Of a stretch of 22,227 nt of DNA, positions 1 through 9,198 are shown in pieces. Source of the DNA: B8-G4 sp033720735. GTDB taxonomy: Bacteria; Bacteroidota; Bacteroidia; Chitinophagales; Saprospiraceae. A program made the translations under genes and the position numbers. The DNA lies in assembly GCA_033720735.1 (NCBI GenBank), contig JAWWBX010000036.1, forward strand, positions 1 through 22,227. The letters run 5' to 3'. The notes under the pieces are model-generated. The model made no database searches. It was not told the origin of the DNA and was given only the letters and a program-made list of their open reading frames with translations. The first letter of the stretch is position 1. Every line of letters begins with the position of its first letter.

Positions 1-2
1 AC

Positions 3-353
3 ATCCAGAATGCCTATGTCCGCATCCGTTCTGTGCTGCGCAAGGCCGGAGAGGTCGGGGAGGAGTTAGGCGAAGGGTATATCCTGGTGCAGGCAGAGCG
101 CGACCTCATTGCGCTGATGGGCGCTTACCGTGAAGTCGTCGAGCAGGCGGCCGAGCAGTACAATCCCGGGCTGATCGCCAACTTCTGCTATCAACTGGCC
201 AAGGACTTTCACCGTTATTACCATGAATACCGGATCCTCAACGCCGAAACGGATGCTGCCCGGGCCACCCGGCTGATGCTGATCACCCGGCTGGCTGCAA
301 TCCTTGAGGCTGGAATGGACCTGCTCGGCATCCAGATGCCGGAACGCATGTAA
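3..353 (+). CDS. argS: Arginyl-tRNA synthetase, C-terminal end (partial)
   Basis: This is the 3' end of a gene that begins before the window; about 116 residues are visible and it stops with TAA at 351-353. ArgRS is a class I cytosolic enzyme that attaches arginine to tRNA-Arg. The visible part is the all-helical DALR anticodon-binding domain. It opens with a QNAYVRIRSVLRKAG stretch, typical of the start of this domain in ArgRS, and ends with a LLGIQMPERM-type tail, where ArgRS proteins normally finish. The catalytic domain with its HIGH motif is outside the window. glnS starts 25 nt downstream on the same strand, so two class I synthetases may share a transcript. The assignment rests on the C-terminal domain alone, but the match to the family pattern is good. 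Confidence 0.9.
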   Translation: MQNAYVRIRSVLRKAGEVGEELGEGYILVQAERDLIALMGAYREVVEQAAEQYNPGLIANFCYQLAKDFHRYYHEYRILNAETDAARATRLMLITRLAAILEAGMDLLGIQMPERM

Positions 354-378
354 CATTACTAGATCACGCAATTGAACC

Positions 379-2046
<1,668 letters not shown>

Positions 2047-2062
2047 GCCAAATCAAAGGGGC

Positions 2063-2078
2063 CGCTGCCTTGGCAGCG
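2063..2078. terminator. Possible weak bidirectional terminator between convergent genes
   Basis: A short inverted repeat, CGCTGC / GCAGCG with a 4-nt CTTG loop, lies 16 nt after the glnS stop and 34 nt before the stop of the convergent lipoprotein gene. On the + strand it is followed by ACCCACTTTT; on the - strand by a CCCCTTTGATTT stretch. Both U-tracts are interrupted, so intrinsic termination would be weak. It is called mainly from its position between two convergent stops. Confidence 0.35.
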
Positions 2079-2112
2079 ACCCACTTTTGTCGGGAATGGC
2101 GGGATGGTTGTA

Positions 2113-2937
2113 CTACCACCAGCGCCTGTGAATGTGGACCACCTTGGTGGCGCCATTGCCAAAAGTGACCTGGGCAAGGTTGTCACACCCCCCATTTTCG
2201 TAGCCAAAGTCGAGCGTGCGGGTGCGTGCGCCATTGAGTCCCTCGACGGTCATGTCGACCATGCCTTCGGATACCCAGCGGCAGTCGCGGTGCTTGATCA
2301 AAGGGAGGACAATGTCGACAGAGAATGACGTCCCGACCCTGTTGACGCCCTGTGCGGAACCGGTGATCTCAAAGACGTCGTCCAAAACATCATCCGTATC
2401 ACCACCGGCAATTTGTGTTTTGACATGACTGGCAGTCCATGAGGCGGTGGCACCTCCCGGAAAAATCAGGGTGACCTCGGCAAAGCGCGTAAACGTGACA
2501 TTGCCGTCATCATCAGATCCCGTGTTGGTAAGCACCTTGTACCCGGTAATCTGGATGTCGTCAATCATGAAATTCTCAAATGTCACCGTCCTTGCAGCAC
2601 CGGCTTCATTCATCGGTGCGCTTTGCTCGATCACGATCTTGCCGCTCCGTACATGACCCCGCGGTCCGACACAGCTGTCGCCAAAGTCGATAGTGACCAC
2701 GTTGGGAAACGTCCCGCGCGGATTCCGGAAGGTGATCTCCGGGCAGTCGCCACCGGGATCCCTCGTGGCCATCGTCGCGTCGATCAGGTCTTCGGTATCA
2801 TCAACGAGATACCCGAGAGATGTGAAATCCTCGACAGAAGTGACAGATTCATCCTGGGGAGCGACCTCGCTCTCCTGATCGCATGAACTCAGTGTTATCG
2901 CCAGCACGAGTCCGAATAATGCAATACGCTTGTACAT
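2113..2937 (-). CDS. Putative secreted lipoprotein, function unknown
   Basis: I do not recognise a characterised family. The start is placed at the ATG complementing 2935-2937, because it gives a standard lipoprotein signal: a positively charged MYKR start, a hydrophobic stretch, and a lipobox LSSC with Cys19 as the lipidated residue. A longer in-frame start at 3006 would bury the signal and is unlikely. The mature protein (about 255 residues) is acidic at first (EVAPQDESVTSVEDF) and then rich in beta-prone, Thr/Val/Asp/Gly sequence. Four cysteines (in GDCPE, DSCVG, HRDCRW and GGCDN) could form disulfides. It ends in a basic/aromatic VVHIHRRWW tail. It is transcribed away from pyrR across a 161-bp divergent region. 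It is probably anchored in the outer or inner membrane facing the periplasm or surface. Confidence 0.8.
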   Translation of the reverse strand: MYKRIALFGLVLAITLSSCDQESEVAPQDESVTSVEDFTSLGYLVDDTEDLIDATMATRDPGGDCPEITFRNPRGTFPNVVTIDFGDSCVGPRGHVRSGKIVIEQSAPMNEAGAARTVTFENFMIDDIQITGYKVLTNTGSDDDGNVTFTRFAEVTLIFPGGATASWTASHVKTQIAGGDTDDVLDDVFEITGSAQGVNRVGTSFSVDIVLPLIKHRDCRWVSEGMVDMTVEGLNGARTRTLDFGYENGGCDNLAQVTFGNGATKVVHIHRRWW

Positions 2938-3084
2938 TGAAATCGAAGTTTTGAGTTGATGAAATGAAGTTGAAGTACTGATCAGAATTCCGTTCAACCA
3001 CACCATTGACTCACTCTGGGCACACTGGTTTAATCAGCACTTGCGATTTTTTGTCTCGCGTCGCCCACATTACACCCGGCATGC

Positions 3085-3092
3085 TATCTTTG
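3085..3092 (+). promoter_or_regulatory. -7-type promoter element upstream of pyrR
   Basis: TATCTTTG matches the Bacteroidota -7 consensus TAnnTTTG exactly and ends only 6 nt before the chosen pyrR ATG at 3099. No TTG lies at the usual -33 distance; the nearest is at 3051-3053, 31 nt upstream. If used, transcription would begin at or next to the start codon. The match is direct; the function is inferred. Confidence 0.45.
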
Positions 3093-3098
3093 TGGCCG

Positions 3099-3647
3099 AT
3101 GAGCAGGGGCCGTGTAATACTTGCCGACGAGCGTTTCGCACTCACCATCGAGCGGCTGTGCCGGGAGCTTATCGAGAATTACGGCGATTTCAGTGATAGT
3201 TGTATTGTGGGGATCCAGCCCCGGGGGATACAGATGTCGGACCGGATCGTCAAGCGGTTGCGCCAGCTGGTCAGGGCACCGAAGTTCGACTACGGCAAGC
3301 TGGACATTACCTTCTATCGGGACGATTTCAGGACACGTGACAAACCGATCTCCGGCAGTACGACCGAGATCGACTTTCTGGTTGAGGAGAAGCGCGTACT
3401 GCTCATCGATGATGTCCTCTACACCGGACGCACTGTCCAGGCGGCACTCACGGCGATCCAGCATTACGGGCGGGCCGGGCAGGTGCAACTCATGGCGATG
3501 ATCGACCGGCGCTTCAACCGGCATCTTCCGATCCAGTGCGATTATGCGGGGTTGATCGTGGATGCCCTTGACGAAGCGTACGTAAAAGTCGAATGGAAGG
3601 AAACGGATGGGAAAGATCAGATCAAACTCTTTTCAAAGCCAAAGTAG
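3099..3647 (+). CDS. pyrR: PyrR-type uracil phosphoribosyltransferase / pyr regulator
   Basis: A 182-residue protein, matching the family's usual size of about 180. PyrR proteins convert uracil and PRPP to UMP. In Gram-positive bacteria they also bind pyr mRNA to cause attenuation. The PRPP-binding signature VLLIDDVLYTGRT is at residues 100-112, and the N-terminal ILADERFALTIERLC and VGIQPRG segments are typical of the family. The ATG at 3099 (MSRGRVILADERF) is preferred over upstream in-frame starts at 3006 and 3081 because it begins where family members begin. An exact -7-like element sits just before it. It lies 3 nt upstream of pyrB, so the two are almost certainly co-transcribed. I see no anti-terminator/terminator leader before pyrR or pyrB, so the RNA-binding role is not supported here. 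The enzymatic role is. Confidence 0.93.
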   Translation: MSRGRVILADERFALTIERLCRELIENYGDFSDSCIVGIQPRGIQMSDRIVKRLRQLVRAPKFDYGKLDITFYRDDFRTRDKPISGSTTEIDFLVEEKRVLLIDDVLYTGRTVQAALTAIQHYGRAGQVQLMAMIDRRFNRHLPIQCDYAGLIVDALDEAYVKVEWKETDGKDQIKLFSKPK

Positions 3648-3650
3648 GAT

Positions 3651-4583
3651 ATGGCGCAGGATCAACTGAGTACCAACCACGTTCTGGGCACCAAATACCT
3701 GACGACCAATGATATCCACCTGATCCTCGAAACTGCCGATCATTTCAAGGAGGTCATCAACCGCCCCATCAAGAAGGTGCCGTCGCTGCGCGACGTAACC
3801 ATCGCCAACCTGTTCTTCGAGAACTCGACCCGAACCCGCATTTCGTTTGAGCTGGCCGAGAAGCGGCTTTCTGCCGATGTGATCAATTTCTCGGCCTCGT
3901 CAAGCTCCGTCAAGAAAGGCGAAACCCTGCTCGATACGGTCAACAACATCCTTTCGATGAAGGTCGACATGATCGTCATGCGGCACCCTGCTCCCGGCGC
4001 GCCGATGTTCTTGTCGCAACATATTGACGCACACATTGTCAATGCGGGTGATGGTACGCACGAGCATCCGACGCAGGCCCTTCTGGACGCTTTCTCGATC
4101 CGTGAACGACTGGGTCCGCTCAAGGGGAAGAAGGTCCTGATCGTCGGCGACATCATGCACAGCCGCGTCGCCATGAGCAATATCTTCTGCCTCCGCAAGC
4201 TGGGTGCGAAAGTGCGCATCTGCGGCCCACCCACCCTGATCCCCAAGCACATCTCCAAACTGGGTGTGGACGTGACCTACGACCTGCAGTCAGCACTGGC
4301 CTGGTGCGATGTGGCCAACATCCTGCGCATCCAACTCGAACGCCAGGACATTCGCTACTTCCCCTCGCTGCGTGAGTACGCACAGTACTTCGGGGTAAAG
4401 AGGTCGATGCTCGATCAGCTGCGCAAGGAGATTGTCATCATGCATCCCGGCCCGATCAACCGGGGAGTCGAGATCGAAAGCGAGGTGGCGGATTCAGACC
4501 ACTCGATCATCCTGCAACAGGTGGAGAACGGTGTTGCTGTGCGGATGGCGATCCTCTATCTGTTGGCAGACCGCCGCTCTTAA
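3651..4583 (+). CDS. pyrB: Aspartate carbamoyltransferase catalytic subunit
   Basis: A 310-residue catalytic chain, the normal length. It condenses carbamoyl phosphate with aspartate to give N-carbamoyl-aspartate, the committed step of de novo pyrimidine synthesis in the cytosol. The carbamoyl-phosphate-binding motif FFENSTRTRISFE has S59-T60-R61-T62-R63. The second signature HPTQALLDAF begins at H139, and the aspartate-domain MHPGPINRGVEI is near residue 264. The ATG at 3651 follows the pyrR stop by 3 nt, which supports translational coupling. No regulatory subunit gene (pyrI) is adjacent, so allosteric control of the E. coli type is not indicated here. The next gene, a secreted coiled-coil protein, starts 61 nt downstream and is not functionally related in any obvious way. 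Confidence 0.97.
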   Translation: MAQDQLSTNHVLGTKYLTTNDIHLILETADHFKEVINRPIKKVPSLRDVTIANLFFENSTRTRISFELAEKRLSADVINFSASSSSVKKGETLLDTVNNILSMKVDMIVMRHPAPGAPMFLSQHIDAHIVNAGDGTHEHPTQALLDAFSIRERLGPLKGKKVLIVGDIMHSRVAMSNIFCLRKLGAKVRICGPPTLIPKHISKLGVDVTYDLQSALAWCDVANILRIQLERQDIRYFPSLREYAQYFGVKRSMLDQLRKEIVIMHPGPINRGVEIESEVADSDHSIILQQVENGVAVRMAILYLLADRRS

Positions 4584-4634
4584 CACAGCTGCGCAGAATC
4601 ATCCGGAGCGAATTTTCGTTATTTTCAGTGAAGA

Positions 4635-4641
4635 TAGTTTG
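4635..4641 (+). promoter_or_regulatory. -7-like element directly before the coiled-coil gene
   Basis: TAGTTTG resembles TAnnTTTG with one spacer base missing and ends 3 nt before the ATG at 4645. No well-spaced TTG is present; a TTTTC lies about 17 nt upstream. This is weak evidence on its own. It is noted because pyrR and the gene at 9919 have similar elements in the same position. Confidence 0.25.
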
Positions 4642-4644
4642 CGT

Positions 4645-7617
4645 ATGCGGGGAATCTACCTGTCTCTCTGCTGGCTCCTCTGTGTCAGTCTGCTGTCTGC
4701 TCAGGCAGATTGCGACAAGGTCATCCTCGTGGACAACAAAGTCAGCGGTACACACCTCCTGAAGACCGATTTTGTCAAAGTCATCGTACGAGGCAACTAC
4801 AGCTATCACATTGGTTTTGAAAGTGATGAACTCGGGGTATTTGCCGTGGTCCACAGCATCAACGGCGGTGTACTGAACCCCAACGACGAGATCATCTTCA
4901 TGGACCAGGCACAGGAGCGCAGAAGGTACCGCTTCGTCAACCGCGGTTCGGTCGTGAGCGTGTTCGGATCGCCCGCCCACCAAAATTACCTGAGGCTCGA
5001 TGCGGACGCTGTCGAATGGCTCGGCTCCAGGATCATGGCCACCTTCTACGTGGTCAATCATCTGTCCAACTCAATGCGCAAACTGACCCCGCCCAGGTCG
5101 CGGCAGGAAGAACTGCGGATGGCCGCAGCCTGTTTTCACCGTCGCCTTGATCCGTCCATGGTGCCCGAATCGGCCGAGGTCGCCAATGTGTTACAGCAGA
5201 CAACAACCCCGGAGATCGGCCCGGGGCTCACGGCACCCCCGAATCCGTCGTTAGCCGAATCAGCAGAAGTACGTAGCCTGGAGAATCAGCTTGCCAATGT
5301 CAAACGACGATTGCAGGAGGAGATCAAGCGCGAAGAGGAACGCGCCAGACAGATCATGAACCAACTGCAGCAGGAAGTACAACTTGCCAGAGAGAACGCA
5401 GAACAGCGCAAGGCAGAGTATGCGCAGGAGGTCGTAGAGGCCCGGCAACGATCCTCGGCAGCGATTGCCGAAGCCAATACCGAATCGGCCGAGCTTGTTG
5501 CAATCTCCCGTACCAGAGCCTCCAGGGCTGTGGATCGCTATGAGGCAGAAATCGATTCGGCGCGACTCACGGCCATTCAGGAGATCCAGGAGGCAAAGCT
5601 TCGGGCTGCCCAGCAGGTGCAAGCCATTCGTGAAAGGGCACGTGAGGAAATACAACGCATCAACCGCGAACTGGAAGAAGCACGCACCGCGTATTCCGAT
5701 GAGATCGCGACAGCCCGCGAAACGGCCGATCTGGAGATCGCCAAGATCCGCGAACAAACTGCCACCGAAATGCAACGTGCCCAGATCGCGCTGCGGCAAA
5801 ACAAACAAATCACCGCTGAGGAGGTCGCCAGGTCCCGAGAAAATAGCGCGGAGGAGTTGGCCCGGGTCCAACAGCAACTTGCCCTCGACATCGGACAGGC
5901 ACGTGAACGCGCTGCGCTGGAAAAAGAACGGTTGTCCATTGAGCTTGCAGAAATTCGGAGAGCGAATGCCGAGGCAAAGGCTCTTACCGTGCAGTCACAT
6001 CAGCTGGAACTACAGGAACAACGTGAGAATGTCGCCGAAGAAAAGGCGCGGATGTTGACGGAACTGGCTGAATTCCGGCAGCAAATTGCCGAAGAGATGA
6101 GTGCCTTGCGCGAGGTCAGCCGTTCCCGGGCAGCGGATTGGGAAGCAGAGCTGCAAAGCGAGCGTCAGGCGTATTCCGACAGTTTGAAACTCGTCAACGA
6201 ACGCAGGCGCGCCGAGATGCAGAAGATCGCACAGCGCGTCGCTTCGGCGTATAGCCGCGCCGACCGGGTGATGGATTCGCTCGAACAGGAACTCATCACC
6301 CGGATCGCCGAAGAAAAGGAACAGCACCGCCAGGTGCTGACGCGCATCCGGTCGGAGCTTGACTCAACCCGCAATATCGCTGTCAGCGAAAAACAGGCGA
6401 TGATCCGCGACCTGCAACGTACCAAAGCCAGGATCGACTCGCTCAAGGCGGCAAGCCAGGCGGAGGCAATGGCTGAGATCGCCAGGATCCGCAGTACCTC
6501 CAGTGAGGAAGTTGCAGAAAGCCGGCGGCGGGCGCAAGCAGTGATCGCACGCAATCAGGCGGCCCTTGATTCGGCAAGGTCCACGTATGCCAGGGAGATC
6601 GTCACCGCACGTCAACAGGCCGAAGAGCGAAAGCGCAGTATCAGCGATGACCTCGTGGCGCAAAAGGCAGAGTTGGAGGAAAAGTATAAACAGGAGTTGG
6701 CCAGCAATATCGAAGAGGTCACCACCATGCGTAAACGCACCAGCGACGAGCTGCTGCGGATCGAACTGGAAGTGGCTGATGAAAAAGCCAGGCTGGCCAG
6801 GGAAGTGGCGGAAGCCGAATCCCGGGCGGCCATCCAGGTAGCTGAAGCGCGTGAACGGTCCGTCCAGGCAATCTCCGAGGTGAATCAAGCAGAATCCGAG
6901 GCACGCCGCAGGGCTGTCGAACAGACGCGCCGTCTGAAGGATTCGTTGCTCATCGACTACCAGACCATGCAATCCGAGATCGCAGCACAAATCGCCGAAC
7001 GGCGTCAGCAAGCGGCCAGAGAACTCGAACAAGTCTCTGGGGAACAGGAGCAGGCCCGCCTGCAGGCGATGGAGGAGATCGCAGCGGCACGCGAAGAGAG
7101 CGGAGAAGCTGTGCGGCTGGCCAAAGAAAGAGCCCTGGAGGAGATCAATGCAATCCAGATGGCAACGGTGCTGGAGGTCAACGATCTGATGCAGGAGCGG
7201 GACAGCATCCTCACCGCGCTCAACGCAGATATTGTCCAGGCCCGGACGCGGGCGCGGGCACGGATCGACTCGATTCACCGGACAACCGACGAAGAGTTGT
7301 TCTCCATCATCCGCGAGACAAACGAGAAAAAATATCAGTACATCAACGACGAAGAGGAGCGCAGACTGCAAGCTACCCGTGAACTTGCCGAGATCGAACA
7401 ATCGCTGACCGACGATATCTACGAGGCCAGAAAGGAGGCGGCGGCCCAGATCAACCAGGTCAAGGACGACGCGGCCGAAGCGATCCGCAAGTATCAGGCC
7501 GAGATCGCAGCGGAGCAGGGCCGCCTTGACAACCTCAAACAACAGGTGAAGGAACTGGAGGAAACTCTGCGTGAGCTCGAAAAACAAATTCGTGAAAAGA
7601 AAAAAGGCAACAACTAG
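4645..7617 (+). CDS. Large secreted coiled-coil protein with hendecad/heptad repeats
   Basis: A 990-residue protein of unassigned family. The start at 4645 gives a signal peptide (MRGIYLSLCWLLCVSLLSAQ); the frame is open further upstream inside pyrB, but starts there would lack the signal. Residues about 21-175 form a compact, beta-prone domain with Cys23 and a second Cys in AAACFHRR. A Pro-rich linker follows, to about residue 205. From there to the end it is almost unbroken helix rich in Glu, Ala, Arg and Gln. By eye this splits into 11-residue units of the type E-[IVL]-x-x-[AI]-R-x-x-A-x-x, with a 7-residue unit after every two to four of them. The last about 30 residues become Leu heptads and end in a basic KKKGNN tail. 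Such 11/7 mixtures are expected to form nearly straight coiled coils. A periplasmic or surface structural role is plausible but unproven. It follows pyrB by 61 nt. Confidence 0.85.
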   Translation: MRGIYLSLCWLLCVSLLSAQADCDKVILVDNKVSGTHLLKTDFVKVIVRGNYSYHIGFESDELGVFAVVHSINGGVLNPNDEIIFMDQAQERRRYRFVNRGSVVSVFGSPAHQNYLRLDADAVEWLGSRIMATFYVVNHLSNSMRKLTPPRSRQEELRMAAACFHRRLDPSMVPESAEVANVLQQTTTPEIGPGLTAPPNPSLAESAEVRSLENQLANVKRRLQEEIKREEERARQIMNQLQQEVQLARENAEQRKAEYAQEVVEARQRSSAAIAEANTESAELVAISRTRASRAVDRYEAEIDSARLTAIQEIQEAKLRAAQQVQAIRERAREEIQRINRELEEARTAYSDEIATARETADLEIAKIREQTATEMQRAQIALRQNKQITAEEVARSRENSAEELARVQQQLALDIGQARERAALEKERLSIELAEIRRANAEAKALTVQSHQLELQEQRENVAEEKARMLTELAEFRQQIAEEMSALREVSRSRAADWEAELQSERQAYSDSLKLVNERRRAEMQKIAQRVASAYSRADRVMDSLEQELITRIAEEKEQHRQVLTRIRSELDSTRNIAVSEKQAMIRDLQRTKARIDSLKAASQAEAMAEIARIRSTSSEEVAESRRRAQAVIARNQAALDSARSTYAREIVTARQQAEERKRSISDDLVAQKAELEEKYKQELASNIEEVTTMRKRTSDELLRIELEVADEKARLAREVAEAESRAAIQVAEARERSVQAISEVNQAESEARRRAVEQTRRLKDSLLIDYQTMQSEIAAQIAERRQQAARELEQVSGEQEQARLQAMEEIAAAREESGEAVRLAKERALEEINAIQMATVLEVNDLMQERDSILTALNADIVQARTRARARIDSIHRTTDEELFSIIRETNEKKYQYINDEEERRLQATRELAEIEQSLTDDIYEARKEAAAQINQVKDDAAEAIRKYQAEIAAEQGRLDNLKQQVKELEETLRELEKQIREKKKGNN

Positions 7618-7701
7618 CTATGCAGCCCGTTAATGTTGCGTTAAACTGCTGAGCCTCAACCAGTGCATTGCCATTTTTGCATTTCTTCGCCGTTTCGAAA
7701 G

Positions 7702-9114
7702 ATGATGCCTCTACCACTACACCGGATCGGACTGGCGGTTGTGTTCCTGCTGACAGGCCTTCATTTGCAGGCCCAGGGATTCAGGATCACCGTCGACGTA
7801 CCCGGATTTCAGGAAAGCGAGCTGTATCTCGCGTACTATCTGGCTGACAAACAATACGTGCAGGACACGGCGGTGAGACAGGGCAGCACCTTTGTCTTTG
7901 AGGGGCCTGATCCTCTTCCAGCCGGCTTTTATCTGGTGGTTTTTCCTCCCGACAACGCCTACTTTCAGCTGCTGGTAGAGAAAGAGGACCAGGACATCCG
8001 GGTGCAGGTCGATCCTGCCCGCAAGCAACGCCCGGTGTCCATCAAGGGATCGCCGGAATCGGAGCGGTTTTACGCATATGTAGACTTTATCTCGGCCCGC
8101 CGGCCGGAGGCAGAAGCGTTGCAGGCCCAGCTCGAGGGTTCAGATGGTGCCAGGCGACAACAGCTGGAAAAAGAGCTCGCAGAGCTCAATGACGCCGTTG
8201 ATGCCCGGCAGATTCAGGAAATGCGCGAACGCCCCCGGTCACTGACGGCCATGTTGATCGCCGCGAATCGAGAGATCACAATTCCCGAGTTTAGGGGATC
8301 GGAGGAAGAGGTCAACGAACAGCGATATCAGTATTACCGCAAACACTATTTCGATCAGATCCCGTTGCGGGACCCGCGTATCGTGCGCACCCCTTTCCTC
8401 CATGAGAAGATCGATTATTTCATCAACAAGCTGACGGTACAATCCCCGGATTCCATCAGCCGGTCGATCGACTTCATCTTGTCCCAAATGGATCCTGACG
8501 GAGATGTGTTCAAGTTGTACCTGGTGCATTTCCTCAATACTTACGCCAAGTCCAAGATCGTCGGAATGGATGCCGTCTATGTCCACATCGTGAATCGGTA
8601 TTACGCCAGGGGAATGGCACCCTGGACCGATGAAGAGCAGCTCGGCAAGATCATTGAAAATGCGCGCAAGCTGGAGCCCATTTTGATCGGCAAGATCGCG
8701 CCGGAAATTCGACTCCAGGACCAACAGGACCGTTCTGTCACTCTGCACGGCGTCGATGCGCCGTATACCGTGCTGTATTTCTGGGCCCCCGACTGTGGCC
8801 ACTGCAAGAAATCGATCCCCGAGCTTGTCGAGTTCTATCGGGCATACCGGGACAAGGGTGTGGAAGTTCTGGCAGTGTGTACCAAATTGCGTGACGAGGT
8901 CGGTGATTGCTGGGAGGCTGTTGACGACCGCGGCATGGATATCTGGGTCAATGCCGTCGATCCCTTTCTGCGCAGCCGGTACAAACAGATTTACGATGTG
9001 CGCGTCACGCCCAAGATCTACGTGCTCGACCATGAGAAGCGGATCGTCATGAAGAACATCGGCTCCGAACAGCTCCCGCAAGTGCTGGATCACCTCCTGG
9101 AGAATCAGCAATAG
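7702..9114 (+). CDS. TlpA-like thioredoxin-fold protein with N-terminal DUF4369-like domain
   Basis: A secreted thiol-disulfide oxidoreductase candidate of about 470 residues. The start at 7702 (or the next codon, 7705) gives a signal peptide ending in LHLQAQ at residue 25; a longer start at 7663 adds a non-signal-like leader. Residues about 26-130 are a beta domain of the DUF4369 type (GFRITVDVPGFQESELYLAY). About 130-330 is helical (DUF5106-like), with a conspicuously charged segment LQAQLEGSDGARRQQLEKEL. About 330-470 is an AhpC/TSA-thioredoxin domain with the active site C365-G-H-C368 and the cis-proline loop VTPKIY (Pro437). CGHC resembles PDI/DsbA-type centres rather than the CGPC of cytosolic thioredoxin. 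It probably acts in the periplasm. The intergenic gap from the previous gene is 84 bp with no clear terminator. The next gene encodes an outer-membrane protein. Confidence 0.9.
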   Translation: MMPLPLHRIGLAVVFLLTGLHLQAQGFRITVDVPGFQESELYLAYYLADKQYVQDTAVRQGSTFVFEGPDPLPAGFYLVVFPPDNAYFQLLVEKEDQDIRVQVDPARKQRPVSIKGSPESERFYAYVDFISARRPEAEALQAQLEGSDGARRQQLEKELAELNDAVDARQIQEMRERPRSLTAMLIAANREITIPEFRGSEEEVNEQRYQYYRKHYFDQIPLRDPRIVRTPFLHEKIDYFINKLTVQSPDSISRSIDFILSQMDPDGDVFKLYLVHFLNTYAKSKIVGMDAVYVHIVNRYYARGMAPWTDEEQLGKIIENARKLEPILIGKIAPEIRLQDQQDRSVTLHGVDAPYTVLYFWAPDCGHCKKSIPELVEFYRAYRDKGVEVLAVCTKLRDEVGDCWEAVDDRGMDIWVNAVDPFLRSRYKQIYDVRVTPKIYVLDHEKRIVMKNIGSEQLPQVLDHLLENQQ

Positions 9115-9170
9115 CCGTCTGACAGACAGACAGCATTTTCCCGTACTCAACAGTTTTATCTCAAAGGACA

Positions 9171-9184
9171 GTATCTTCGGATAC
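9171..9184 (+). other. Short hairpin with UUCG tetraloop before the beta-barrel gene
   Basis: GTATC-TTCG-GATAC forms a perfect 5-bp stem closed by C-G around a TTCG loop, 14 nt before the ATG at 9199. C(UUCG)G is an unusually stable RNA tetraloop. The same bases include TATCTTCG, one mismatch from the TAnnTTTG promoter element, so it may be a promoter rather than a transcribed hairpin. Confidence 0.35.
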
Positions 9185-9198
9185 AGCTTATCAGGAAC

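Noticed and set aside
3006..3098. Longer N-terminus for pyrR from 3006 or 3081
   Set aside because: The extra residues do not fit the family, which begins at MSRGRVILADERF, and the region contains an exact promoter-like element.
4432..4644. In-frame upstream extension of the coiled-coil gene into pyrB
   Set aside because: It lies within pyrB in another frame, encodes low-quality sequence and would bury the clear signal peptide starting at 4645.
6364..7587. 407-codon minus-strand open frame opposite the coiled-coil gene
   Set aside because: Its Leu/Phe/Gly/Asp-rich translation is the mirror of the Glu/Ala/Arg repeats; long antisense frames are expected opposite such a biased gene. No domain or start signal is visible.
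9121..9135. GACA micro-repeat (gacagacagaca)
   Set aside because: Three short copies only; too short to treat as a functional repeat.
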